From contig CAZJVP010000020.1 in assembly GCA_964549615.1 (NCBI GenBank), positions 62,001 to 126,000 on the forward strand: a DNA stretch of 64,000 nucleotides, read 5' to 3'. Origin of the DNA: CAYVLA01 sp964549615 [NCBI: uncultured Thermococci archaeon] (GTDB lineage: Archaea; CAYQAE01; CAYVLA01). A model generated the notes under the pieces. It saw only the letters and a list, made by a program, of their open reading frames with translations. It did no database searches and was not told where the DNA came from. Numbering within the stretch: the first letter of the stretch is position 1; every line of letters starts with the position of its first letter. Shown here piece after piece: positions 1 through 8,488 of this stretch. A program made the translations under genes and the position numbers.

Positions 1-1
1 C

Positions 2-112
2 CAGGCGCTGGCAGCAGCGCTGGGAGCATTTAAAAATGCATTTAGCCTGGGCGTCGAACCTGACGAAGGATGGAAGACGCGAAAACTAAGACGCGCCGCT
101 AAGCCTTCTTGA
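2..112 (+). CDS. C-terminal end of a gene entering from the left edge
   Basis: An open frame enters the window at base 2 and runs 36 codons to a TGA at 110-112. The visible tail is alanine-rich then acidic/basic (ends ...RRAAKPS). It converges with, and overlaps by 14 bases, the end of the small minus-strand gene that follows. The product cannot be identified from this fragment; it is listed because the frame has no stop and there is no competing gene on this stretch. Confidence 0.4.
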   Translation, partial: QALAAALGAFKNAFSLGVEPDEGWKTRKLRRAAKPS

Positions 113-284
113 GAATGGGGAGACCGGTTTTCTTGTTGACGATGACCTTCATCCCGGGAGGGATCTTGTCAACTGGTGCGCCACCTTTCTTCTTCGCCGC
201 CGCCTCGTCGCCGGTAAAGTAGAATATCCGGCCCTTCTTGTACAGATAGTAGGTCTTTCCCTTCGACTGATACGAGTAGGCCAT
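99..284 (-). CDS. Small basic hypothetical protein (61 aa)
   Basis: A 61-residue, lysine- and tyrosine-rich protein with repeated aromatic/basic patches (SYQSKGKTYYLYKKGRIFYF) and a KKTGLPILKK tail. It has no membrane segment or cysteine. A strong TATA-like element lies on the same strand 33-45 bases before the ATG, which supports real expression. Small proteins of this composition are common in archaea and are mostly unassigned; nucleic-acid binding is a guess from the charge only. Confidence 0.65.
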   Translation of the reverse strand: MAYSYQSKGKTYYLYKKGRIFYFTGDEAAAKKKGGAPVDKIPPGMKVIVNKKTGLPILKKA

Positions 285-316
285 TCCAACCCACCGCTTG
301 GCCCGCGCTGCCTGGG

Positions 317-329
317 TTTATAAATATAT
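317..329 (-). promoter_or_regulatory. TATA-box promoter of the small basic protein gene
   Basis: An AT-only run (tttataaatatat on the plus strand) in otherwise GC-rich DNA, 33-45 bases upstream of the ATG at 284. Spacing fits an archaeal TATA box with a very short leader. Confidence 0.6.
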
Positions 330-394
330 TGCGGTTTGCTATTTCTTAAGCGATAAGCATTGCGATTGATTTTGCTTAACGGCTGCCAACGCAG

Positions 395-682
395 TTACAC
401 TTCGGGTCCTCGCGCTGATGCCTTGTTTTCCATGATGGCCTTGAGGACCTCATCCTTCGCCAAGCGACGCCCCGCCGAAACGAGCGCGCCCCCGACCACG
501 ACTGCGGGCGTTGATCTCACTTGGTGCTGAAGAGCGGTCAGGAAATCTTCCTCCTTGTCGAGATCGTACTCCTTCAGTTCAATTTCGCCGGCCATCTCAT
601 GGGCAAGCTCCGCAAGGATCTTCTTCGCATGTGGGCAGTTCGGACAGTCCTTCTTTGTGAACAGCATTACCTCAACCGGCAT
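395..682 (-). CDS. Glutaredoxin/NrdH-like thiol-disulfide protein (95 aa)
   Basis: Thioredoxin-fold redox protein of about the size of glutaredoxin. The N-terminal strand is followed by a CPNCPHAKK active site (C-x2-C at about residues 13-16), and a cis-proline segment (RSTPAVVV) with a GG turn appears later, as in the family. It lies 15 bases downstream of the class III ribonucleotide reductase gene on the same strand, so the likely role is electron delivery to that reductase (NrdH/thioredoxin-type reduction in place of formate). The adjacency is seen; the partnership is inferred. Confidence 0.8.
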   Translation of the reverse strand: MPVEVMLFTKKDCPNCPHAKKILAELAHEMAGEIELKEYDLDKEEDFLTALQHQVRSTPAVVVGGALVSAGRRLAKDEVLKAIMENKASARGPEV

Positions 683-697
683 TCTGCTCCAGCTCCT

Positions 698-2719
698 TCA
701 GATCGCATAGCGCTTCCTGTATAAGAGTTGTCTGCGTGACCCAGCGTTCCATCCCCCGATCTCCTCGCGAATCCCGACCCTGCTTACCTCGCCGCCGATC
801 CTTGAAATCCAGTCGACATCCTCGGAGCGGCACGAGCTGCAGGCGTAGGACAACCCGGGAGACGTGGCATTACATCCCATGCACACCGTCAGGTCCTGCG
901 TGAAGCTGAAAAGCCCAACCCCCGTTCGAGCCATCCTGAGCGTCTGCTTCCACAAGACCTCCGGCTTTGGCACGTCGGCCAACCACACATTGAAGGCCGC
1001 GCCTCCCCGAAGGAAGGGATGGAACTCGGCCTCTATCTCAAGCCTTTCCTCAAGGGGTATGTCTGCGGATGCCCTAACCTGCGCGCCGTCGGTATACGAA
1101 AAGGACCCGTCGGAAACATCTCCGTCCCCCACAAACCGAGCCTTGAACTCCCGGCGGTCGATGCGCGCCAACCTGTTGGTGGCCTCAAGCGAGGGCGACT
1201 GACAGATCCCGTAGCGCATGCCCGTCTCCCTCGACGACTCGCGCGCGAAATCGGCCATAAACCGGAGCAGTTCCAAGGCGAGGTGCCGGGCATCATCCGA
1301 CTCGTGGAGCTCCGACCCGGTGATGGACTTCACCGCCTCGTTCACGCCAACGACTCCGAAGAGCATGTGCTGCTTGTCGATCTCGAGCCTCGCCGCTTGG
1401 CCGACCGTCTGCGCAGCAAACCCGAGTGAACCCTCCTTCATCCTCGATTGTATCAGGTCCTTCTTCAACATGAGAACCGATCTTGCTAGGTTCATTCTCT
1501 CCAGCAGGAGATCGTACAGCCTCTTCTCCCTGCCGCGAGACTCGCAGGCGATCCTAGGAAGGTTGATTGTGACTTCCCCCAGCACACCACCCCTGAGGCT
1601 TCCGGTCTGTCCCGGAGAGCCCTCCACCATGAGCAGCGACTCAACCGAACAGTGCCAGGTCAGAATGTCGGGCCGGAACATATTGAGGAAGACCGGCGAG
1701 CCAAACCTCGCGGCCAGCTCGCACGCCGCGAGGTACTCGTCTCCAGATTCGTTTACCGCCTTGGGGTCGAGTTTGATTTCGACCTGCGGGAATGGGAAGG
1801 GCTTCCCGGTGAAGTCGCCCCTGAGGAGAACCTCGATCATGCCCCGGTATATGGCGAGCGACTCGTCGACGTAATCCGAGTATGTCTCCGGGCCCAAGAC
1901 CCCGCCCGGTTTCACCGCGCGAACTTCAAGGAGCTCCTGGGGAACTCCAGGATACAGGGAAACCGAGCTAAGCACCATCTGGCCTCCCCTCGCCACATAC
2001 TGCTGGCTCATCTCGTAGATGAACATCTGGCAAAGCTGCACGACGCCCCTTTCGTCCCTTCCCTCCAGGTACGGGGCCATGAAGACGTTGAAGAGGTTGT
2101 AGGACTGCCCCCCTGACCAGAAGACCTGGGACGCCGCGAGGGCCTTCGCGGCCTGGAATATGGCCACCTCGCCGTGCCTCGCGGGCCCGGCTACCGCGGT
2201 GTCCTTCCCGGACCCATCCACCTTCAGGCCCCACATTAGGATGTCCCTGAGATCATGGACGAAGCAGTAGGGGCGCGTGACGAAGTACTCCAGGTCGTGT
2301 ATGTGGATGACGCCACGGCGGTGGGCGTCCGCGATCTCGGTGGGGATGACCCTAGACAGCGCGTACTCCCTGGCTATCAGGTCGCCCATGTACTTGTGAA
2401 TCGATTCCGGATTGAACTGGGCGCTCGCCTCCATCCTCGCTTCGCCGGAAAGAATCCTCTGAACGTCGTACACCGGAAGGCCAAGCCGCTGATGCTTGGA
2501 CGCGATGTCGTCGAAGCCGTACTCTATTAGTTTGGCGTTGACGATTTCCCGGATCATCGTGGTCGTGGGCGATATGTCGATCCTCGAAAGATAGCTTTCG
2601 ACATCGGCGGCCACCTTCTCGGCGATGCGGAGCGGCGCGTTCGCCTCGTTCACGAGGGCCCTCACTATCTTGTTCCTATCGAAGGGCTCGATGGTGTCGT
2701 GGGAAGTCCGTACCCTCAA
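698..2719 (-). CDS. nrdD: Anaerobic (class III) ribonucleoside-triphosphate reductase, paralog 1
   Basis: Glycyl-radical enzyme that reduces NTPs to dNTPs without oxygen; 673 aa. The N-terminal 90 residues are an ATP-cone (DRNKIVRAL... KHQRLGLPVYDVQ). The core carries HIHDLEY, the VTINLPRIA strand and the NEAVKSITG segment typical of NrdD. The C-terminus has a four-cysteine zinc site (C-x2-C ... C-x2-C) followed by the radical loop. The loop reads RIGGEVSRVG, whereas the family and the paralog at 5.4-7.6 kb have R-x-x-G-Y: the radical glycine is kept but the tyrosine is glutamate. Start is TTG. No NrdG activase gene is in the window. Confidence 0.9.
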   Translation of the reverse strand: MRVRTSHDTIEPFDRNKIVRALVNEANAPLRIAEKVAADVESYLSRIDISPTTTMIREIVNAKLIEYGFDDIASKHQRLGLPVYDVQRILSGEARMEASAQFNPESIHKYMGDLIAREYALSRVIPTEIADAHRRGVIHIHDLEYFVTRPYCFVHDLRDILMWGLKVDGSGKDTAVAGPARHGEVAIFQAAKALAASQVFWSGGQSYNLFNVFMAPYLEGRDERGVVQLCQMFIYEMSQQYVARGGQMVLSSVSLYPGVPQELLEVRAVKPGGVLGPETYSDYVDESLAIYRGMIEVLLRGDFTGKPFPFPQVEIKLDPKAVNESGDEYLAACELAARFGSPVFLNMFRPDILTWHCSVESLLMVEGSPGQTGSLRGGVLGEVTINLPRIACESRGREKRLYDLLLERMNLARSVLMLKKDLIQSRMKEGSLGFAAQTVGQAARLEIDKQHMLFGVVGVNEAVKSITGSELHESDDARHLALELLRFMADFARESSRETGMRYGICQSPSLEATNRLARIDRREFKARFVGDGDVSDGSFSYTDGAQVRASADIPLEERLEIEAEFHPFLRGGAAFNVWLADVPKPEVLWKQTLRMARTGVGLFSFTQDLTVCMGCNATSPGLSYACSSCRSEDVDWISRIGGEVSRVGIREEIGGWNAGSRRQLLYRKRYAI

Positions 2720-2772
2720 TGTCCTACCGGCTTATGAGAATTTCGATGAATGTCGGTTGACTGATAAGTAGC

Positions 2773-2785
2773 AATATATATAAAA
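2773..2785 (-). promoter_or_regulatory. TATA element for nrdD paralog 1
   Basis: AT-rich block (aatatatataaaa on the plus strand) 54-66 bases upstream of the TTG start, in the divergent gap between nrdD and the winged-helix gene. A leader of about 25-35 nt is implied. Confidence 0.55.
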
Positions 2786-2790
2786 TTGAG

Positions 2791-2798
2791 CTTTTAAG
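2791..2798 (+). promoter_or_regulatory. TATA element of the winged-helix regulator gene
   Basis: cttttaag centred about 30 bases before the ATG at 2826, so transcription would start at or next to the start codon (leaderless). Confidence 0.5.
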
Positions 2799-2822
2799 CG
2801 CCAGCCGCGGGGGACCGGCCCC

Positions 2823-3308
2823 TTGATGCTTTCAAGAGCCGAAATGCAACTCCTCATATCGTTGAGGGATTCCTTCAAGACCAGGAGCGAGCTGGACGCT
2901 GAGGATCTCTGCCACAGGGACACGCTTTCCAAGTGCCTCAGAAGGATGGAAGAGCTGGGATTCATCCTCAGGACGCCCAGGTGGATGGACGGGCGCTACA
3001 CGGCCGAGTTCAACCTCACCAGGTGGGGCAGGGAGATGGCCCTGATTCTGGAATCCTTCAAGCTCGGGGATATGCCCGAGACGGGCATCACGGAGCAGCG
3101 CTTCAGGATCATGCTCCTCTGCAGGGAGGGCAAACGGTTCGGCGAAATACGCGATGAGCTCGGGATAGCCGAGCCGAACGTGGACAGACAGCTGAAGATC
3201 CTTCTAGCGGCAGGGATCATCCAGAAGGAGGGCGATGCATACCTGCTCAGTCCGAGTGGCAGGGCTCTTGTGAAGACCTTGGAACAGAAGGCAAGCCAGG
3301 CGATGTAA
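2823..3308 (+). CDS. Double winged-helix transcriptional regulator
   Basis: A 160-residue protein with two winged-helix-like segments. The first (about residues 5-75) ends in a wing with the RTPRWMDGRY turn. The second (about 90-150) resembles MarR/ArsR DNA-binding domains, with IRDELGIAEPNVDRQLKILLAAGII as recognition helix region, split here by the usual turn. It is divergent from nrdD and immediately upstream of thpR (stop TAA abuts the next ATG), so it may regulate either. The TTG at 2823 is directly followed by ATG at 2826; the TATA spacing favours the ATG. Confidence 0.75.
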   Translation: MMLSRAEMQLLISLRDSFKTRSELDAEDLCHRDTLSKCLRRMEELGFILRTPRWMDGRYTAEFNLTRWGREMALILESFKLGDMPETGITEQRFRIMLLCREGKRFGEIRDELGIAEPNVDRQLKILLAAGIIQKEGDAYLLSPSGRALVKTLEQKASQAM

Positions 3309-3875
3309 ATGCAGGAGAGGATCAGGTCGTTCATAGCGGTAGAGACCCCCCAAGAGCTGGTGGCACGCATCGAGCCATTGTTGGAGGATCTTGCCAAACT
3401 CGGCGATCTCCGCGTCGTGAGGAGGGAGAACCTTCATTACACCGTGAAGTTCCTGGGCGAAATTTCACCCGAGATGATCGGGCCTATCGGCGACCGCATG
3501 AGGTCGGTCAGCGGCATGCTCGGCTTCCGGATCAACATAGGCGGAATCGGAGCATTCCCGAGCGCAAGTAAGCCAAGGGTCGTATGGATCGGAGCATCCA
3601 GCGAGGGGGACAAGATGGTCGCGCTCGCGAGGCTGCTTGACGAGCGCCTTCACGAGCTGGGCTTTGCGAGGGAGAGAAGCTACGTCCCTCACCTGACCCT
3701 CGCGCGAAGCCGCACTGGGAGAGGGAGTCCCCGACTCGTCCGGTACATAGAGAGCATGCGTGACGTCCAGATTGGATCGATGATCGTCAATAGCATGGTT
3801 CTTAAGAAATCGGTCCTCACACCTCAAGGCCCGATCTACTCGGACCTTCTCAGGGTGGAGTCGCCGGGGGTGTGA
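3309..3875 (+). CDS. thpR: RNA 2',3'-cyclic phosphodiesterase (2H/LigT family)
   Basis: 2H phosphoesterase that opens 2',3'-cyclic phosphates on RNA ends to 2'-phosphates. The two signature H-x-T-x motifs are present: HYTVKF near residue 44 and HLTLAR near residue 126; the length (188 aa) is normal for ThpR. The ATG directly follows the regulator's stop codon, and its stop overlaps the GTG start of cca by four bases, so translation is probably coupled. ThpR-Cca pairing is a known archaeal arrangement and fits joint work on tRNA 3' ends. Confidence 0.93.
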   Translation: MQERIRSFIAVETPQELVARIEPLLEDLAKLGDLRVVRRENLHYTVKFLGEISPEMIGPIGDRMRSVSGMLGFRINIGGIGAFPSASKPRVVWIGASSEGDKMVALARLLDERLHELGFARERSYVPHLTLARSRTGRGSPRLVRYIESMRDVQIGSMIVNSMVLKKSVLTPQGPIYSDLLRVESPGV

Positions 3876-5284
3876 AGCTGGCGGACCCTGAATCCCTCCT
3901 CCCAAGTATCCTCAAGAGGATAACCCCTTCCCCGAGGACGCGGTCCATAGTTGAGCCCCTCGCCCGGGCCATCACCTCCGAGATCGAGGGGATCGTTCAG
4001 GGCGTGTTGCCGGGCTGTGTAGTGGAGGTTGAGGGATCCGTCGCGAAAGGCACCTACCTGGAAAGCCAACACGACATCGATATCTTCGTGTTCTTCCCGC
4101 CGGAGACGTCGAGGCCGCAGATGGAGGAGACGATCCTAAGCGTTGGCAAACGGTGGGCGGAAAACCGGCATGCGAAGTACCAAATCGCATACGCGGAGCA
4201 TCCCTACGTAAGGGTTTTCCTTGACCACGAGGGCCTAACCTTCAAGGTCGACGTTGTGGGAGCGTTCCTGATACGATCCACATCCAAGCTCAAGTCCGCG
4301 GTGGACAGGACGAGATTCCACACAGCCTACGTCAGGCAGAGATTGACCCCTCAGCTCCGCGACGAGATCCTGCTGACCAAGCAGTTCATGAAAGGGATCG
4401 GCGTGTACGGATCAGAGTCCAGGGTCGGCGGCTTCTCCGGCCTCCTCTGCGAAGTCCTGACGATCGCTCATCGAACGTTCCTTGAGCTTCTCAGGGCAGC
4501 TGCGGAGTGGCGCCCCGGACAAGTCGTCGATGTCGAAGGACTTGGTGCCGGTCGGAAAACCTTCGACGCAGCTCTCGTCGTCATCGACCCCACGGATGGA
4601 CGCAGAAACGCCGCGGCCGCAGTCTCCCTAGAGAAGATGTGCACATTCATACATGCGGCAAGGAGCTTCCTCGAGAATCCGACCGAGCGTTACTTCTTCC
4701 CGAAGCCGAGAAGACCCCTGCCGAAGTCCGAGCTCATGCGTATCCTCAAGGCAAGGCGAACCAAGCTACTAATCATCGAGTTCCGCAGGCCAGACATCAT
4801 CGACGACATACTGTACCCACAGATCGAGAGGATGACATCCGCCCTCAGGGGACAGCTCGCCGAGAAGGGGTTCACCCTAGTCGGACCGTCCACCGACTCG
4901 GTTCGGGAGGATGGTGGAAAGATCCATATCCTCATCGAGCTTGGGGTTGCGTCGTTGGCCCGCGTCGAGAAGAGGAAGGGCCCGGGCTTGGACAGGATTG
5001 GCCACGCAAGGAGGTTCCTTGCAAAGCACAGGGAAGAATACCCGTATCTGGAGGGTGCGAACTGGTGCGTCGACGCCCCCAGGAAGTACAGCGAGCCGGA
5101 ACAGCTCCTCTCCTTCATACTGTCCAGCAACCCCCAGGGGATCCTCCCGGGCAACCTCGCTGCCGCTTTGTCGAAGGGCTGGGCGATCAGGGCTGACGAG
5201 GAGGCGGTCAGGCTGGCGTCGCCCACCGTGAGGCAGATGTTGACCGAGCATTTCTGCAGGCTTTTTCCCTGGGAGATCGAGTGA
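3872..5284 (+). CDS. cca: CCA tRNA nucleotidyltransferase, archaeal class I
   Basis: Adds CCA to tRNA 3' ends; 470 aa, usual for the archaeal class. The polymerase-beta nucleotidyltransferase motif is visible near residue 50-72 as EGSVAKGT...DIDIF (G-S ... D-x-D), followed by the LRDEILLTKQFMKG and GGFSGLLCEVL segments of the class I central and tail domains. The start is the GTG that overlaps the thpR stop. Together with thpR it forms an RNA-end maintenance operon. Confidence 0.95.
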   Translation: MKLADPESLLPSILKRITPSPRTRSIVEPLARAITSEIEGIVQGVLPGCVVEVEGSVAKGTYLESQHDIDIFVFFPPETSRPQMEETILSVGKRWAENRHAKYQIAYAEHPYVRVFLDHEGLTFKVDVVGAFLIRSTSKLKSAVDRTRFHTAYVRQRLTPQLRDEILLTKQFMKGIGVYGSESRVGGFSGLLCEVLTIAHRTFLELLRAAAEWRPGQVVDVEGLGAGRKTFDAALVVIDPTDGRRNAAAAVSLEKMCTFIHAARSFLENPTERYFFPKPRRPLPKSELMRILKARRTKLLIIEFRRPDIIDDILYPQIERMTSALRGQLAEKGFTLVGPSTDSVREDGGKIHILIELGVASLARVEKRKGPGLDRIGHARRFLAKHREEYPYLEGANWCVDAPRKYSEPEQLLSFILSSNPQGILPGNLAAALSKGWAIRADEEAVRLASPTVRQMLTEHFCRLFPWEIE

Positions 5285-5324
5285 TGTTCAACAACTTACG
5301 ATAATTTCCACATGTATCCGAAAT

Positions 5325-5333
5325 CTTTATAAG
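5325..5333 (+). promoter_or_regulatory. TATA box of nrdD paralog 2
   Basis: ctttataag about 62-70 bases upstream of the ATG at 5395, in the 110-base gap after cca; implies a leader of about 35 nt. Confidence 0.6.
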
Positions 5334-5394
5334 TCGCGGACGCGCACGCAAACGCCACCCGATTTCCCTCATTGCCGACTCGGCGGCGATTACC

Positions 5395-7626
5395 ATGGCG
5401 TGGACCAACAAGATGCCTGAGGTTCGGAAGAGCATAGGGGTGATAAAGCCCTGGAACAGGAAGGAGATCTACGACTCCCTGATCAAGGAAGCTGGCATCT
5501 CGCCAACGATGGCGAACAAGATCACAGACCTCGTCGAACTGGAACTCCGCCGGCTCAAGATCGAGAAGAACGTGGAGTGGCTTTCAGGAGAGATGATCAG
5601 GGTACTAGTCGAGAGGGAGTTGATCAATCAGGGGCTGGAGAACGAACGGAAGCTCTACAGCAGGACCGGCATGCCCCTCTATGACCTGGAGCAGCTCTAC
5701 TTCCATTACGACTGGGAGAACAGCAACCAGCACCCTGCCCCCGAGTTCATCCATAAGACCATGGCCGACCAGATGAGCCGTCAGTACGCGCTGATGAAGC
5801 TGTTTAACGTCGACATAACCACCTCCACGGGGGCCAGCTACAACCTGTCGGATGCCCACATGAGCGGGATGATCCACATCCACGACCTCGACTACCTCGA
5901 CCGGCCTTTCTGCAACCAGATCTCGGGACGCTATGTCTTTCGCAACGGCCTCTACATCGACGGCACGGGCCAGTATTGCAACGTCTCATCGCCGCCCAAG
6001 CACCTGGATACCGCCATCAAGCTCGCGTGCGAGTTTCTGGCCGCCTGCAGCAGGAACTGGAATGGCGGCCAAGCCTGGAGGAACATTGCGTGGGAGCTCG
6101 GACCCTTCATCGAGAAGGCAGCCAAGACGAGTTGGACGACGAAGGCCGTCAACGGCATGCAGATCCCCGCCAACATCGTCCAGGGCGCGCAGACCCTGAG
6201 GTATGAGCCGAACCACATACTGGTATCAAGGGGCAGCCAGGCGGCCTTCTCGACCTCGTACTTCCAGGCGAAGCCGCCGAAGTACCTCAGGGAAGCGGAC
6301 GTGGTTTTGCCGGGCGGCGAGGTTGAGAGGGACTCCAGCTACGAGCAGTATGCCGAGTACGTCTACATGTTCATGTACGCCTACCTGATGGAGTCCATAA
6401 AGGGCGATCACTCTGGGAAGATGTTCGACTGGATGAAGGACGACATCAGCATCGACCCAAAGCTCAGGTCGGACAATGAGATCTGCGAGAACATCTACGA
6501 GCCCACGATGAAGTACATCGCCAAGTTTGGCGGACCGTACCTGCTCAACGGCCGCAACGTCCAGGATGATGAGGTCGAATGCTCCTCCTGCTGCTCCCTG
6601 GTGATAAGATCCAAGGATCCAGAGGACTTCGAGTTAGCCGCAAAGGGGGTTCTCCAACAGGGCGGGTTTTCCTGCACGACCCTCAACCTGCCAAGGATCG
6701 CCTACGATGCTCACGGCGACGATGATGTCTTCTTCGAGCTTCTCCGGGAGCGAATGGAGGTCATGCGGGAGGTTCATCTGATCCGGCGGGAGTTCTTCAG
6801 GAAGGTGATGAAGAGCGGCGCCACTCCCTTCCTCCTGCAGCCGAGAATCAGGAGCGGCCCGGACAAGGACCTTACTCCCTTCTTTGACCTGGACAAGCAA
6901 AGCCTGCTCATGGGGATGGTTGGCCTCAATGAGGCCGTCCAGAAGCACCTGGGGCAGGAGCTCCACGAATCAGCGGATGCCCACAGGTTCGGCCTCAAAA
7001 CAATAAAGGCGATGGTCGACGCCGCGGCAGAGTTCAGTGAAGAGACCGGCGCGCCCTTCGCCGTATGGAGGACGCCAGCCGAAACCGCAGCCCACCGACT
7101 CGCCGGCATCGATAACGAGCTTTACGGAAACGAGGCAATCGTCCGGGGCGACCGGCGGTCAGGGGCCGTCTACTACACGAACTCCACGCACGTCAGGGTC
7201 TCTGCGGACGTCCCGCTCTTCCGAAGGATCCTGCTTGAGTCCTCCTTCCACGCGCTCCTAGGCAGCAACCTGCTGCACATCTGGTTGGGCGAGGGCAACC
7301 CTGACCCCGAGGCCATTTGGTCGCTCACCGAGAAGATCATTAACCAGACGGCGGCCGAGTACTTCACGTATACCAAGGAGATCAGCACCTGCTACAGCTG
7401 CTTCACGACCTTCTCCGGAATCGTCGACCGCTGCCCCAACTGCGGCCAGGACGGCAGCAACATCTACGTTCAGTCCCGCATCACCGGGTACATGTCGACC
7501 ATCGGAAGAGCAAAGGACATAATCGCGCTCAAGAACAGGGATATGACGGCGCTCGAGAATCTTCACTGGAACAAGGGAAAGAGCATGGAGATGATCGAGA
7601 GACACAGGACCCCGAACCTCTCTTGA
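5395..7626 (+). CDS. nrdD: Anaerobic (class III) ribonucleoside-triphosphate reductase, paralog 2
   Basis: Second class III reductase, 743 aa. It has an N-terminal ATP-cone (KPWNRKEIYDSL... YSRTGMPLYDLEQLY), the HIHDLDYLDRPFCNQ block, the CSSCCSLV segment, TLNLPRIAYDAHG, and NEAVQKHLGQ. The C-terminal zinc site is CYSC...CPNC and the radical loop is canonical, RITGYMSTIG. A 40-residue tail follows the loop, longer than in paralog 1. The two proteins are strongly diverged, so this is not a recent duplication. It has its own promoter. Confidence 0.93.
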   Translation: MAWTNKMPEVRKSIGVIKPWNRKEIYDSLIKEAGISPTMANKITDLVELELRRLKIEKNVEWLSGEMIRVLVERELINQGLENERKLYSRTGMPLYDLEQLYFHYDWENSNQHPAPEFIHKTMADQMSRQYALMKLFNVDITTSTGASYNLSDAHMSGMIHIHDLDYLDRPFCNQISGRYVFRNGLYIDGTGQYCNVSSPPKHLDTAIKLACEFLAACSRNWNGGQAWRNIAWELGPFIEKAAKTSWTTKAVNGMQIPANIVQGAQTLRYEPNHILVSRGSQAAFSTSYFQAKPPKYLREADVVLPGGEVERDSSYEQYAEYVYMFMYAYLMESIKGDHSGKMFDWMKDDISIDPKLRSDNEICENIYEPTMKYIAKFGGPYLLNGRNVQDDEVECSSCCSLVIRSKDPEDFELAAKGVLQQGGFSCTTLNLPRIAYDAHGDDDVFFELLRERMEVMREVHLIRREFFRKVMKSGATPFLLQPRIRSGPDKDLTPFFDLDKQSLLMGMVGLNEAVQKHLGQELHESADAHRFGLKTIKAMVDAAAEFSEETGAPFAVWRTPAETAAHRLAGIDNELYGNEAIVRGDRRSGAVYYTNSTHVRVSADVPLFRRILLESSFHALLGSNLLHIWLGEGNPDPEAIWSLTEKIINQTAAEYFTYTKEISTCYSCFTTFSGIVDRCPNCGQDGSNIYVQSRITGYMSTIGRAKDIIALKNRDMTALENLHWNKGKSMEMIERHRTPNLS

Positions 7627-7639
7627 TCGAGCCGGGCTT

Positions 7640-7928
7640 GGAATCCCCTCATACATCCGTACACCGTTCCCGTTTCTAAGAGTCCCTATGACCTTCCAGT
7701 GCAGGACAAGCGTCCTCAAAGCCCGCTCCGAACGATTGTTGGTGAACTCCACGCCGGGATGACTCACCGCCGTGGACAGGTAAGGATAAGCAGCCTTGAC
7801 CTTCCTGACAAACCTTAAGATCTTTGCAGACCGGCACGCAAGCCTGCCTCTTTCCTCCGGGGGAGGATCGTTCTTCAGGGCTTCTTTGGACGTCTCATAG
7901 ATGCTGTGAAGACCCTTCCCCAGAGATT
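7640..7928 (-). pseudogene. IS66-type transposase C-terminal remnant
   Basis: Reading the minus strand gives an uninterrupted piece of about 95 codons that looks like the C-terminal part of an IS66-family transposase: ...KGLHSIYETSKEALK..., then HPGVEFTNNRSERALR and a LHWKVIGTLRNGNG segment. TNNxxERALR is the conserved block with the last catalytic glutamate. There is no start codon, no N-terminal half and no visible terminal inverted repeat. Similarity ends at MYEGI, just after the nrdD stop, where the frame runs on antisense into nrdD. This is a decayed insertion-sequence scar filling the gap between nrdD and the next gene. Confidence 0.7.
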
Positions 7929-8040
7929 AGGCCCCCATGTGCCGCGTATCTTTTTCCCCTGCCTTTCAACAGCGTCCTTCTGATCCTTCCCAGCCTTGTC
8001 GTTTCGGCTTGTGTGCCTTGTGTGCCCTGCACGCGTGCAG

Positions 8041-8047
8041 TTAAATA
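8041..8047 (+). promoter_or_regulatory. TATA element of the thioredoxin-like lipoprotein gene
   Basis: ttaaata located 25-31 bases before the ATG at 8072; spacing fits a leaderless transcript. Confidence 0.5.
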
Positions 8048-8071
8048 GGGTCAAGAGTCAGGCCTTGTGCA

Positions 8072-8485
8072 ATGCCAGGCTCAGCGAACCTCGCAACCCT
8101 CGGACTCCTACTGGTCCTCATCACGGCTGGGTGCCTTTCTTCCTCGGTCGAACCCGGTAGCCAGGCCAATCAGACAGACAACGCCACCTCGACCAAGATG
8201 ATCTACTACTACTTCTACAGTGACGCGTGCCCCGCCTGCAAACTGATGGAGCAGACCACGCTATCCAACAGAACGGTCTTGGATGCGCTCGAGGCAAATT
8301 TCATCCTCAGGAAAACGAATGCTGCCACGAACGCGCGCCTCGCGCAGAGATACGGCATCGTGTTCGTGCCCACGAGCGTCTTCACGCGCCCCGACGGAGA
8401 GGAGCTCAGGAGGGTTGTGGGTGCGGTCCCGGCCGAAGAGTTCCTCAAGCTGCTGGACGAGGTCGTCGCCCTGGCGCAAGGCTGA
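8072..8485 (+). CDS. Thioredoxin-fold lipoprotein (137 aa)
   Basis: An N-terminal signal sequence ends in a lipobox-like LITAGC (cysteine about residue 21), followed by a Ser/Asn/Thr-rich linker and a thioredoxin-fold domain with a CPAC active site (about residues 52-55, YSDACPACKLME) and the cis-proline segment IVFVPTSVF. It is therefore probably a lipid-anchored extracytoplasmic thiol-disulfide protein. No Dsb/Ccd-type partner is adjacent. Expression is supported by a TATA box at leaderless spacing. Confidence 0.8.
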   Translation: MPGSANLATLGLLLVLITAGCLSSSVEPGSQANQTDNATSTKMIYYYFYSDACPACKLMEQTTLSNRTVLDALEANFILRKTNAATNARLAQRYGIVFVPTSVFTRPDGEELRRVVGAVPAEEFLKLLDEVVALAQG

Positions 8486-8488
8486 CGG

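Noticed and set aside
4507-5196. 229-codon frame inside cca
   Set aside because: Shadow frame of the well-supported CCA enzyme in high-GC DNA.
7258-7767. 169-codon minus-strand frame
   Set aside because: Its first 45 codons are the IS66 fragment and the rest is antisense to nrdD; it is not one gene.
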